A stretch of 64,000 nucleotides of DNA. Origin: Streptomyces apocyni (lineage in GTDB: Bacteria > Actinomycetota > Actinomycetes > Streptomycetales > Streptomycetaceae). Location: assembly GCF_009739465.1 (NCBI RefSeq), contig NZ_WHOM01000066.1, positions 1 to 64,000 of the forward strand, read 5' to 3'. Position numbers and translations under genes: made by a program. The notes beneath the pieces are model-generated. The model saw only the letters and a list, made by a program, of their open reading frames with translations. It was not told where the DNA came from and ran no database searches. Positions 56,433-64,000 of this stretch are shown here, one piece after another (position 1 is the first letter of the stretch; every line of letters begins with the position of its first letter).

Positions 56433-56456
56433 CACGGCAAGGATCACGGCAAGGAT
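56433..56456. repeat. Two adjacent 12-bp direct repeats before the siderophore cluster
   Basis: CACGGCAAGGAT occurs twice in a row (56433-56444 and 56445-56456), followed by CTTCGCCGTG, which is partly inverted to it. It lies in the 287-base gap between the divergent protease and siderophore genes and might be an operator. I looked for a DmdR/IdeR iron box (TTAGGTTAGGCTAACCTAA type) in this gap and saw none. Confidence 0.6.
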
Positions 56457-56615
56457 CTTCGCCGTGCCCGTGATCCTCCGGCTTCAGCGTCGTTGGTACG
56501 TACGGGGGACCTGCGGCGCGCGTCCTCCCCCTGCTCCGGTCCGCGCCTGCCCCGTGCACCGGCAGCGCCCAACTCTCCGTCGCAGCCGCCTAGTACTCCT
56601 GGAGGACCCACCGTC

Positions 56616-58010
56616 GTGTCCGTGACCGAGCAGGCGCCCGCGGGGCCGCCCACCGCACCCCCCGCGTCACCCGACGGCGCGGCCCAGGAGGCGATTCTGC
56701 GGCGGCAGTCGCTGCGCGAGTCGGCCGCGCGCACCTACGCGCGGGCCCTGCCGATCGTGCCCGTACGCGCGCGGGGGATGACGATCGAGGGTGCCGACGG
56801 GCGGCGCTATCTGGACTGCCTCTCCGGTGCGGGGACGTTGGCGCTCGGGCACAACCACCCTGTGGTCCTGGAGGCGATCAGGAAGGTCCTGGACTCGGAG
56901 GCGCCGCTACAGGTCCTGGACCTGGCCACACCGGTGAAGGACGCGTTCATCACGGAACTGTTCGCCACCCTGCCAGGGGAACTGGCCGACCGGGCCCGGG
57001 TGCAGTTCTGCGGCCCCGCCGGTACGGACGCGGTCGAGGCGGCCCTGAAACTCGTCCGTACGGCGACCGGACGCGACGGGCTGCTCGCCTTCACCGGCGC
57101 GTACCACGGCATGACGGCGGGCGCACTGGAGGCGTCCGCTGGCGCGCGGGACGTACGGGTCACCCGGCTGCCGTATCCGCAGGACTACCGCTGCCCGTTC
57201 GGGGTCGGCGGGGAGCGCGGCGCTGAACTGGCCGCCCGCTGGACCCAGTCGCTGCTCGACGACCCCAAGTCCGGGATGCCCGCCCCCGCCGGGATGATTC
57301 TCGAACCCGTCCAGGGCGAGGGCGGCGTGAACCCCGCGCCGGACCGCTGGCTGCGCCGCATGCGGAAACTCACCGCGGACCGCTCCATTCCGCTGATCGC
57401 CGACGAGGTACAGACCGGCGTCGGACGCACCGGAGCCTTCTGGGCCGTCGAGCACAGCGGGATCGTGCCCGATGTGCTGGTGCTGTCCAAGGCGATCGGG
57501 GGCAGCCTCCCGCTGGCCGTCGTGGTGTACCGCGACGATCTGGACGTCTGGGAGCCGGGGGCGCACGCCGGTACGTTCCGCGGGAACCAACTCGCCATGG
57601 CGGCGGGCGCGGCGACCCTCGCGTACGTCCGGGAGAACGGCCTCGCGGAGCGGGCCGGGCTCATCGGGGCGCGGATGCTCGGCCAGTTGCAGGGCCTGGC
57701 CGCCACGTACCCGTGCGTCGGGGACGTCCGCGGCCGGGGGCTGATGATCGGGGTCGAACTGGTCGACCCCCTGAGGGAGCCCGCGTGCCACGACGACGCG
57801 GTGCCGGGGCAGCCTCCCGCGGCACCGGCCCTCGCCGCCGCCGTCCAGCGCGAGTGCCTGCGGCGCGGGCTGATCGTCGAGCTCGGCGGGCGGCACTCCA
57901 GCGTCGTACGGCTGCTGCCTCCGCTCACCCTCACCGACGAACAGGCCGCGGCGGTGCTCGACCGCCTGGCCGACGCGGTGGCCAGCGCGGCGCGCGACCA
58001 CCACGGGTAG
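56616..58010 (+). CDS. Class III aminotransferase, diaminobutyrate-2-oxoglutarate type, of the siderophore cluster
   Basis: A 464-residue PLP enzyme. The family is clear: YLDCLSGAGTLALGHNHPVV, AFTGAYHGMTAGALEAS, MILEPVQGEGGVNPAPDRWL, LIADEVQTGVGRTGAFWAVE, the PLP lysine in VLVLSKAIGGSLPLAVVV, and HAGTFRGNQLAMAAG. It is closest in style to diaminobutyrate aminotransferases (EctB, Dat, RhbA), which make L-2,4-diaminobutyrate from aspartate semialdehyde and glutamate. Its place ahead of two NIS synthetases suggests it supplies the amine building block. The start is GTG 56616 with GGAGGA upstream, spacing about 10; GTG 56622 is an alternative. TAGTACT at 56591-56597 is a possible -10 box. Confidence 0.88.
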   Translation: MSVTEQAPAGPPTAPPASPDGAAQEAILRRQSLRESAARTYARALPIVPVRARGMTIEGADGRRYLDCLSGAGTLALGHNHPVVLEAIRKVLDSEAPLQVLDLATPVKDAFITELFATLPGELADRARVQFCGPAGTDAVEAALKLVRTATGRDGLLAFTGAYHGMTAGALEASAGARDVRVTRLPYPQDYRCPFGVGGERGAELAARWTQSLLDDPKSGMPAPAGMILEPVQGEGGVNPAPDRWLRRMRKLTADRSIPLIADEVQTGVGRTGAFWAVEHSGIVPDVLVLSKAIGGSLPLAVVVYRDDLDVWEPGAHAGTFRGNQLAMAAGAATLAYVRENGLAERAGLIGARMLGQLQGLAATYPCVGDVRGRGLMIGVELVDPLREPACHDDAVPGQPPAAPALAAAVQRECLRRGLIVELGGRHSSVVRLLPPLTLTDEQAAAVLDRLADAVASAARDHHG

Positions 58011-58082
58011 CCCGGGCGCGAAGCCCGTCAGACACCGACCGAACGAGCTCGACGTCCCTCATCACCGCACAAGGAACAGCTC

Positions 58083-60101
58083 TTGAACCGCAACCCCACA
58101 CCCGACGGCCGCTCCGACACCCAGCCGCACGGAGCACACGGGACGCCCACGCCGCTGGTGGCGGACCCGGGGACGGTCCCACGGCAGGCGGGCGGTGGCC
58201 ATGACGCGGCCCACGCCCGCGCAGCCGTCGGCCGGGTGCCCGCGCACGCCGATCTTCTGGAACACCCGGATCCGCGGACCGCGGCGGAGGCCGCGGCGGT
58301 GGAGAACCTCCTGCGGTGCTGGGTACGGGAGAAGAACTACCCGGCGCCCGACACCCCCGGCCCCGGCCCCGGCCCCGGCCCTGGTCCTGGTCCTGGCGTG
58401 CTGCGTATCCCGCTGGAGGCCAGCGGCACCGCGCTGCTCGTCCCGGTGCGCTACTGGTCGCCGACCGGCTGGCACCGCTTCGGACCGGCCGTCATCGAGA
58501 GCGGCCCGCCCGGATCGCCCCCCGCCGACGCGGTCACCACCGCCGCGCTGCTGGGCCGCGAGGCGGCGCGGGAAGGCGCGGAGAGCGGGGAGGGCGGGGA
58601 AAGCGGAGGGAGCGGCGATGGGGGAGACCTGGTCGGCCGGGTCGCCGACTCGGTCCGCAGGACCGCCGAGTTCCTCGTCGACAGCAGAAGCCGCCCCCCG
58701 TACGGAGAGGACGCCGAAGACCTCTTCCTGACCGCCGAGCAGTCCCTGCTCCTTGGCCACCCGCTGCACCCGACGCCCAAGAGCCGCGAAGGGCTCTCCG
58801 AGTCCGAATCCCGCGCCTACTCACCCGAGTTGCGCGGCGCGTTCCCGCTGCGCTGGATGGCCGTCGACCCCTCCGTACTCGCGGCCGACTCCGCCTGGAC
58901 CGAACGCGGCCGCACCGTCACGGCACCGCAGCTCACCGAGCGCCTCGCCGGTCCCGGCCTCGACCTGCGGGGTGGCCGGGCCGCGCTGCCGCTGCACCCC
59001 TGGCAGGCCCGCGAGCTGCTGCACCGGCCGGAGATCGCCGCCCTCCTGGACGCCGGACTGCTCCGCGACCTCGGCACACACGGTGACGCCTGGCATCCCA
59101 CCTCGTCGGTGCGCACCCTCTACCGCTCCGGCGCGCCCGCCATGCTCAAGCTCTCGCTGGGCCTGCGCATCACCAACTCCCGCCGGGAGAACCTCCACAA
59201 GGAGCTACTCCGTGGTGTGGAGGTCCACCGGTTGTTGCGCAGCGGCCTCGCCGAAGAGTGGCAGGCCGCCCATCCGCGGTTCGACATCATCCGCGACCCG
59301 GCCTGGCTGGGCGTACAGGGCCCGGACGGCGCCCCACTGGCCGGGCTTGACGCGATGATCCGGCACAACCCGTTCACCCCGGCCGACGACGCCTGCTGTG
59401 TCGCCGGACTCATCTCACCCCGGCCGACGCCGCACCCCGCCCCCGACGGCCGCGCCCCGATGCGCTCACGCCTCGCGACCATCGTCACGGGGCTCACCGC
59501 GCGCACCGGCCGTCCCGCGAGCGCCGTGGCCGCCGAGTGGTTCATGCGCTATCTCGAGCAGGTGGTACGTCCCGTGCTCTGGCTCGACAGCGAGGCCGGC
59601 GTCGCCCTGGAAGCCCACCAGCAGAACACCCTCGTCCTGCTCGACTCCGACGGCTGGCCCGTGGGCGGCCGCTACCGCGACAACCAGGGCTACTACTTCC
59701 GCGCTTCGCGGCGCGCGGAACTCGACCGACGGCTTCCCGGCATTGGAGAGCGCAGCGACACCTTCGTCCCCGACCAGGTCACCGACGAGCGCTTCGCCTA
59801 CTACCTGGGCATCAACAACGTGCTCGGGCTCATCGGCGCCTTCGGCTCCCAGCGGCTCGCCGACGAGCATCTGCTGCTGGCCGCCTTCCGGCGCTTCCTC
59901 GGCGACGCCGCCACCGGCCCCGACCGGCTCGCGTCGCCGCTGCCCTCGCTGCTCCTCGACTCACCCGTACTGCGCTGCAAGGCCAATCTGCTGACGCGGC
60001 TCCACGGTCTCGACGAGCTGGTCGGTCCGGTCGACACCCAGTCCGTCTACGTCACGATCGCCAACCCGCTCCACGACTCGCCCCGTCCGTCCCGACCCTG
60101 A
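58083..60101 (+). CDS. NRPS-independent siderophore synthetase (IucA/IucC family), first copy
   Basis: A 672-residue ligase that activates a carboxylate such as citrate with ATP and joins it to an amine. The IucA/IucC domain (about 230-480) has GRAALPLHPWQARELLHRP, then SSVRTLYRSGAPAMLKLSLG and LRITNSRRENLHKE. The C-terminal FhuF-like part has VVRPVLWLDSEAGVALEAHQ with QNTLVLLDSDGWPVGGRYRD. The N-terminus contains a Gly-Pro repeat (PGPGPGPGPGPGPG, about 94-107). The TTG start has AAGGA seven bases upstream; no better start exists nearby. It lies 72 bases after the aminotransferase and 30 bases before the acyltransferase, so it is in one operon. Confidence 0.9.
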   Translation: MNRNPTPDGRSDTQPHGAHGTPTPLVADPGTVPRQAGGGHDAAHARAAVGRVPAHADLLEHPDPRTAAEAAAVENLLRCWVREKNYPAPDTPGPGPGPGPGPGPGVLRIPLEASGTALLVPVRYWSPTGWHRFGPAVIESGPPGSPPADAVTTAALLGREAAREGAESGEGGESGGSGDGGDLVGRVADSVRRTAEFLVDSRSRPPYGEDAEDLFLTAEQSLLLGHPLHPTPKSREGLSESESRAYSPELRGAFPLRWMAVDPSVLAADSAWTERGRTVTAPQLTERLAGPGLDLRGGRAALPLHPWQARELLHRPEIAALLDAGLLRDLGTHGDAWHPTSSVRTLYRSGAPAMLKLSLGLRITNSRRENLHKELLRGVEVHRLLRSGLAEEWQAAHPRFDIIRDPAWLGVQGPDGAPLAGLDAMIRHNPFTPADDACCVAGLISPRPTPHPAPDGRAPMRSRLATIVTGLTARTGRPASAVAAEWFMRYLEQVVRPVLWLDSEAGVALEAHQQNTLVLLDSDGWPVGGRYRDNQGYYFRASRRAELDRRLPGIGERSDTFVPDQVTDERFAYYLGINNVLGLIGAFGSQRLADEHLLLAAFRRFLGDAATGPDRLASPLPSLLLDSPVLRCKANLLTRLHGLDELVGPVDTQSVYVTIANPLHDSPRPSRP

Positions 60102-60131
60102 CCCACCTCACCCTGGGAGAGGAGCGTCCCC

Positions 60132-60890
60132 GTGCCTCCCACCGACGCGCGCACCAACAGTGACGCGAGCACCGACAGTGAGGACACGCTCGACCTGCGG
60201 ATGCGGGAAGAACTCCTCGCGCTCCTGGCCGCGCACCCGGACGACGACGGGCCGCGGCCGGAGCGGCCACCCGGCGCCCCGCCCGACGGTGACACGCCCG
60301 ACGGTGACCTGCTCGACGGTGACCTGCTCGACGGCATCACCGAATGGAGCGCGGCCAGCACCGCGGCGGGCACCTTCCGGCTCCTGCCCGTACGCATCGA
60401 ACGCGACCTGCCGTTGATCAGCCGCTGGATGAACGACCCGGCCGTGGCCGCCTTCTGGGAACTCGCCGGGGACGAAGCCGTCACCGCCGCCCATCTCCGC
60501 GCCCAGCGCGACGGCGACGGTCGCAGCGTCCCCTGCCTCGGCGTACTCGACGGCACCCCGATGAGCTACTGGGAGATCTACCGCGCCGACCTGGACCCGC
60601 TGGCCCGCTACTACCCCACCCGCCCGCACGACACGGGAATCCACCTGCTGATCGGTGCCATCGCGGACCGCGGCCGGGGTCTGGGCGGCATACTGCTGCG
60701 AGCCGTCGCCGACCTCGTTCTCGACCACCGCCCGCACTGCGCCCGGGTCGTCGCCGAACCCGACCTGCGGAACACCCCCTCCGTCTCGGCCTTTCTGAGC
60801 GCTGGCTTCCGGCTCTCCGCCGAGCTGGACCTTCCCGACAAGCGCGCGGCACTGATGGTCCGCGACCGTGCGCTGCGCCATGTGCTCTAA
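60132..60890 (+). CDS. Siderophore acyltransferase of the IucB/RhbD/MbtK (GNAT) type
   Basis: A 252-residue protein. The first 75 residues are disordered with an acidic repeat (DGDTPDGDLLDGDLLDG). The GNAT domain of the siderophore subfamily follows: LPVRIERDLPLISRWMNDPA, then PMSYWEIYRADLDPLARYYP, GIHLLIGAIADRGRGLGGIL (acyl-CoA loop) and VAEPDLRNTPSVSAFLSAGF. Relatives acetylate N-hydroxylated lysine or diaminopropane for hydroxamate siderophores, or acylate lysine in mycobactin. No N-hydroxylase gene is in this cluster, so the acceptor may be a plain amine or come from elsewhere. The GTG start has AGGAG eight bases upstream. Confidence 0.87.
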   Translation: MPPTDARTNSDASTDSEDTLDLRMREELLALLAAHPDDDGPRPERPPGAPPDGDTPDGDLLDGDLLDGITEWSAASTAAGTFRLLPVRIERDLPLISRWMNDPAVAAFWELAGDEAVTAAHLRAQRDGDGRSVPCLGVLDGTPMSYWEIYRADLDPLARYYPTRPHDTGIHLLIGAIADRGRGLGGILLRAVADLVLDHRPHCARVVAEPDLRNTPSVSAFLSAGFRLSAELDLPDKRAALMVRDRALRHVL

Positions 60891-60989
60891 GCGGTCCTCC
60901 TGGCCGTTTGGCCGGATGGGTGCCCACCCCGCCGCTCCTGTCACCGCCCGTCGAACGGGCGCTTCGCGCCCTCTGATACCGGAGTCCCC

Positions 60990-62933
60990 GTGCAGAATTC
61001 CCCCGCCGCCCACGATTCGGGAGAACCGCCCGCGCTGTATCACCAGCCCGTGCCCCACGACCCGCCCACGCTGTACGACCCGCCGGAACTGAACCGGGCC
61101 GCATGGGACCTGGCCGCCCGCCGTCTGCTCGGCAAACTGCTCGGTGAGTTCGCCTACGAAGAGATCATCCGCCCGGTCCCGGCACCCGAACCGGCATCAG
61201 ACTCCCCATCGACATCGACATCGACATCGGCATCGGCATCGGCATCGGAAGCCGACCAAGACCGCTACCTGCTCCGTCTCGACGACGCGGCCGAGCTGAC
61301 CTTCCGAGCCCGCCGTGGCGCGTACGGAAGCTGGCGTGTCGACCCGAGCTCCGTCACCCTGCGCCCGCCGCACAGCCCGCAGGACCCCCCGGCCCCAGCG
61401 GTCCCCTTCGCCGACCCGCTGCGTTTCCTCGCCCTCGCCCGGAACACCCTGGGCCTCGACGGTGCGACCTTCGGCCATCTCCTGCGCGAACTGAACGCCA
61501 CGCTGGCCGCCGACGCCCGCATCGACCACACCGCCCGCACCGTCGCGGACCTCGCCGACCTCGGCTACGCACAGCTCGAAGGGCACCAGTGCGGCCACCC
61601 CTGGCTCGTACTCAACAAGGGGCGCCTGGGCTTCTCGGCCCAGGACACCGCCCACTGGGCACCCGAGGCACGCAGGCCCGCCAGACTGCCCTGGATCGCG
61701 GTACGCCGCACACTCGCCACGTACCGCGGTGTCAGCGGCCTCGACACCCCTGACGCGCTCTACCACCGAGAACTGGACGCACCGACCCGCACCTCCTTCA
61801 CCGCCGCCCTGCGAAGCCGCGGCCTCGACCCGGCCGCGTACCTCTATCTCCCCGTGCACCCGTGGCAGTGGGACGAGGTCATCCTGCCGCTGTTCGCCCC
61901 GTCCGTGGCCGCCGATGACATCGTCCCACTCCCCACTGACAACGATCTGCGGCTGCCCCAGCAGTCCATTCGTACGTTCCTCAACCTCTCCCGCCCGGAC
62001 CGGCACACCGTCAAGCTGCCACTGTCCGTGCTCAACACCCTTGTCTGGCGCGGGCTGCCCACCGAGCGGACCCTCGCCGCGCCCGCCGTCACCGCATGGG
62101 TGCACGCTCTGCGGGACGCCGACCCCTTCCTCCGCGACGTCTGCCGCATCGTGCTGCTCGGCGAGGTGGCGTCGGTCACCGTCCAGCACCCGGTCTACGA
62201 CCGGGTCCCCGAGGTGCCGTACCAGTACAAGGAGTTGCTGGGCACAATCTGGCGCGAGCCGCTCAGCCGCTACCTGGAGCCCGGCGAGCGGGCCCGTACG
62301 CTGGCCTCCCTGCTGCACACTGACACCCAGGGCCGCGCGTTCACCGCGGAGCTCGTCGCACGCTCGGGGCTGGCCCCGCAGGTCTGGCTGCGTCGGCTCT
62401 TCGCCGCGTTACTGCCCGGGCTGCTGCACTTCCTCTACCGCTACGGAACCGTTTTCTCACCGCACGGTGAGAACGCGATCGTCGTCTTCGACGCCGAGGA
62501 CGTCCCCGTGCGGCTGGCGATGAAGGACTTCGTCGACGATGTCAACGTCAGCGCCCAGCCGCTGCCCGAGCACGACGCGATGCCCGCCGACGTACGCGCC
62601 ACCCTGCTGACCGAGCCCGCCGATTTCCTCACCCAGTTCATCCACTCAGGGCTGTTCATCGGTGTGTTCCGCTACCTGGCGCCGCTGTGTGAGGAGCAGC
62701 TGGGGGTCCGGGAAGTCGACTTCTGGGCTCTCGTCCGTGCCGAGATCCTCCGCCACCAGGCCCGCTTCCCCGAGCTGAAGGAGCGCTTCGAGCTCTTCGA
62801 CCTGCTCACCCCACGCATCGAGCGCCTGTGCCTGAACCGCAACCGGCTGCACCTCGACGGTTACCGCGACCGCTCCGAGCGCCCGCACGCCGCGGTCCAC
62901 GGCACGGTCGCCAATCCCCTCAGCGCACCGTGA
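60990..62933 (+). CDS. NRPS-independent siderophore synthetase (IucA/IucC family), second copy
   Basis: A 647-residue NIS synthetase, distinct from the first. An N-terminal Ser/Thr/Ala linker (SPSTSTSTSASASASEAD, about residues 71-88) precedes the family core: HQCGHPWLVLNKGRLGFSAQ, YLPVHPWQWDEVILPLF, the LPQQSIRTFLNLSRPDRHTV and KLPLSVLNTLVWRGLP segment, then SPHGENAIVVFDAEDVPVRL and AMKDFVDDVNV in the FhuF-like half. All motifs are present, so it should be active. Two non-identical NIS enzymes usually act in turn on the two ends of citrate. The GTG start has GGAG five bases upstream. A small hairpin lies in the 99-base gap before it. Confidence 0.9.
   Translation: MQNSPAAHDSGEPPALYHQPVPHDPPTLYDPPELNRAAWDLAARRLLGKLLGEFAYEEIIRPVPAPEPASDSPSTSTSTSASASASEADQDRYLLRLDDAAELTFRARRGAYGSWRVDPSSVTLRPPHSPQDPPAPAVPFADPLRFLALARNTLGLDGATFGHLLRELNATLAADARIDHTARTVADLADLGYAQLEGHQCGHPWLVLNKGRLGFSAQDTAHWAPEARRPARLPWIAVRRTLATYRGVSGLDTPDALYHRELDAPTRTSFTAALRSRGLDPAAYLYLPVHPWQWDEVILPLFAPSVAADDIVPLPTDNDLRLPQQSIRTFLNLSRPDRHTVKLPLSVLNTLVWRGLPTERTLAAPAVTAWVHALRDADPFLRDVCRIVLLGEVASVTVQHPVYDRVPEVPYQYKELLGTIWREPLSRYLEPGERARTLASLLHTDTQGRAFTAELVARSGLAPQVWLRRLFAALLPGLLHFLYRYGTVFSPHGENAIVVFDAEDVPVRLAMKDFVDDVNVSAQPLPEHDAMPADVRATLLTEPADFLTQFIHSGLFIGVFRYLAPLCEEQLGVREVDFWALVRAEILRHQARFPELKERFELFDLLTPRIERLCLNRNRLHLDGYRDRSERPHAAVHGTVANPLSAP
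61207..61248 (+). repeat. Hexanucleotide tract in the second NIS synthetase gene
   Basis: Seven in-frame 6-bp units: CATCGA three times (61207-61224), then CATCGG four times (61225-61248). They encode an alternating Ser/Thr then Ser/Ala linker. Such tracts can change length by slippage without breaking the frame. Confidence 0.9.
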
Positions 62934-62985
62934 TCGCGGGATCGCCCGAGGGATTGTCAGTGCTGCCCCGTAGGGTGGACGAGCT

Positions 62986-64000
62986 ATGACGAAGCCCTCA
63001 CTCCCCGAACTCCTGCATGCCGCCGTCGCCGCCGTCGGCGGTACGGAGCGCCCTGGCCAGGTCACCATGGCCGAAACGGTCGCCGAGGCCATCGACGACG
63101 GTTCCCACCTCCTGGTCCAGGCGGGCACCGGTACCGGAAAGTCCCTCGGCTATCTGGTCCCGGCGCTCGCGCACGGGGAGCGGGTCGTGGTCGCGACCGC
63201 CACGCTGGCGCTCCAGCGCCAGCTAGTGGAGCGCGACCTGCCCCGCACGGTGGACGCGCTGCACCCGTTGCTGCGCCGCCGCCCGGAGTTCGCCATGCTC
63301 AAGGGCCGGTCCAACTACCTGTGTCTGCACCGGCTGCGCGAAGGCGCGCCCCAGGACGAGGAAGAGGGCCTCTTCGACCAGTTCGAGGCGGCGGCCCCCA
63401 CCAGCAAGCTGGGCCAGGACCTGCTGCGGATGCGCGACTGGGCGGACGAGACCGAGACCGGCGACCGGGACGATCTCACTCCGGGCGTCTCCGACCGGGC
63501 CTGGTCCCAGGTGACCGTTTCCTCACGGGAGTGCCTGGGCGCGACGAAGTGCGCGTACGGCGCGGAGTGCTTCGCGGAGCAGGCCCGCGAGCGCGCGAAG
63601 CTGGCCGACGTCATCGTCACCAACCACGCCCTGCTCGCCATCGACGCCATCGAGGGCGCCCCGGTGCTGCCCCAGCACGAGGTGCTGATCGTCGACGAGG
63701 CCCATGAGCTGGTCTCCCGGGTCACCGGCGTGGCCACAGGCGAGCTCACTCCGGGCCAGGTCAACCGCGCCGTACGCCGCTCAGCGAAGCTGGTCAACGA
63801 GAAGGCGGCCGACCAGCTCCAGACAGCCGCCGAGACCTTCGAGCGGCTGATGGAGCTGGCCCTGCCAGGCCGCCTGGAGGAGATCCCCGAAGACCTCGGC
63901 TATGCCCTGATGGCCCTGCGAGACGCCGCCCGTACGGTGATCTCGGCCCTCGGCTCCACCCGTGACAAGTCCGTCCAGGACGAGGACGCCGTACGCAAGC
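62986..64000 (+). CDS. DinG/XPD-family ATP-dependent DNA helicase (partial, runs off the window)
   Basis: The first 338 residues of an iron-sulphur superfamily 2 helicase. Walker A GTGTGKSLGYLVP follows LLVQA near residue 45. Four cysteines placed for a 4Fe-4S cluster are Cys113 (NYLCLHR), Cys183, Cys189 and Cys195 (RECLGATKCAYGAECF). DEAH motif II is in LIVDEAHELV. DinG-like enzymes unwind DNA from 5' to 3' and resolve R-loops and damaged forks. The ATG at 62986 has no obvious ribosome site; TTGTCA and TAGGGT upstream are only 11 bases apart, so no promoter is claimed. I saw no SOS box before it. In Streptomyces, lexA lies a little further on. Confidence 0.92.
   Translation, partial: MTKPSLPELLHAAVAAVGGTERPGQVTMAETVAEAIDDGSHLLVQAGTGTGKSLGYLVPALAHGERVVVATATLALQRQLVERDLPRTVDALHPLLRRRPEFAMLKGRSNYLCLHRLREGAPQDEEEGLFDQFEAAAPTSKLGQDLLRMRDWADETETGDRDDLTPGVSDRAWSQVTVSSRECLGATKCAYGAECFAEQARERAKLADVIVTNHALLAIDAIEGAPVLPQHEVLIVDEAHELVSRVTGVATGELTPGQVNRAVRRSAKLVNEKAADQLQTAAETFERLMELALPGRLEEIPEDLGYALMALRDAARTVISALGSTRDKSVQDEDAVRK

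Noticed and set aside
62934..62985. SOS box and promoter ahead of the DinG-like gene
   Set aside because: No GAAC-N4-GTTC site is seen, and TTGTCA and TAGGGT are only 11 bases apart.

Overview
The window is a piece of a Streptomyces (or very close relative) chromosome. The evidence is very high GC with third-position bias, GTG/TTG starts, GGAGG ribosome sites, many promoters that lie 6-7 bases ahead of a start codon, and a gene order that I recognise from memory as the conserved core segment of S. coelicolor running from an rRNA operon through osaC-osaA-osaB, ftsK, rimO, pgsA, cinA, clgR, recA-recX, gluABCD, miaB, miaA, dapF, rshA and hflX to a siderophore cluster and a DinG-type helicase. 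I could not run any database search; family names come from motifs I can read.

Layout. 1-320: the 3' end of 23S rRNA, 5S rRNA and a strong UUCG-capped terminator. 366-1269: a shortened DegT-like protein and a tRNA-Thr(GGT). 1325-10718: osmotic stress signalling, with osaC (kinase/PAS/GAF/phosphatase switch) divergent from osaA (hybrid histidine kinase with ten 92-residue HAMP-type repeats) and followed by osaB (response regulator). 10878-18178: ftsK, a RodZ-like regulator, rimO, pgsA, cinA and clgR, i.e. chromosome partition, cell envelope and protein quality control. 18389-30246: a Dps protein, small membrane and metabolic genes, Nei and Lhr DNA repair genes, an AraC regulator with azlCD, CsbD, and a small disturbed spot (29220-29819) holding a deoxyribosyltransferase-like gene beside the stump of a frameshifted epimerase. 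30330-32557: SOS-controlled recA-recX. 32663-42128: a flavin monooxygenase, the gluABCD glutamate transporter, a two-component system, a TAXI-type binding protein and an HxlR regulator. 42344-53554: tRNA modification (miaB, miaA), dapF, rshA, an M1 aminopeptidase and hflX. 53659-56328: two tandem secreted lipoprotein serine proteases. 56616-62933: a four-gene NRPS-independent siderophore (NIS) cluster. 62986-64000: the start of a DinG-like helicase, cut by the window edge.

The most promising candidate for undescribed biology is the NIS cluster. It resembles rhizobactin 1021 genes rhbA, rhbC/rhbF and rhbD, but no decarboxylase (rhbB) or N-hydroxylase (rhbE) is present, so its product cannot be assigned to a known siderophore from sequence. 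Other points of interest are the exactly periodic HAMP array, the weakened synthetase half of RshA, the twin proteases with a shared Trp-rich pro-region, an orphan TAXI protein beside a two-component system with an unusual receiver insertion, and a series of leaderless promoters.
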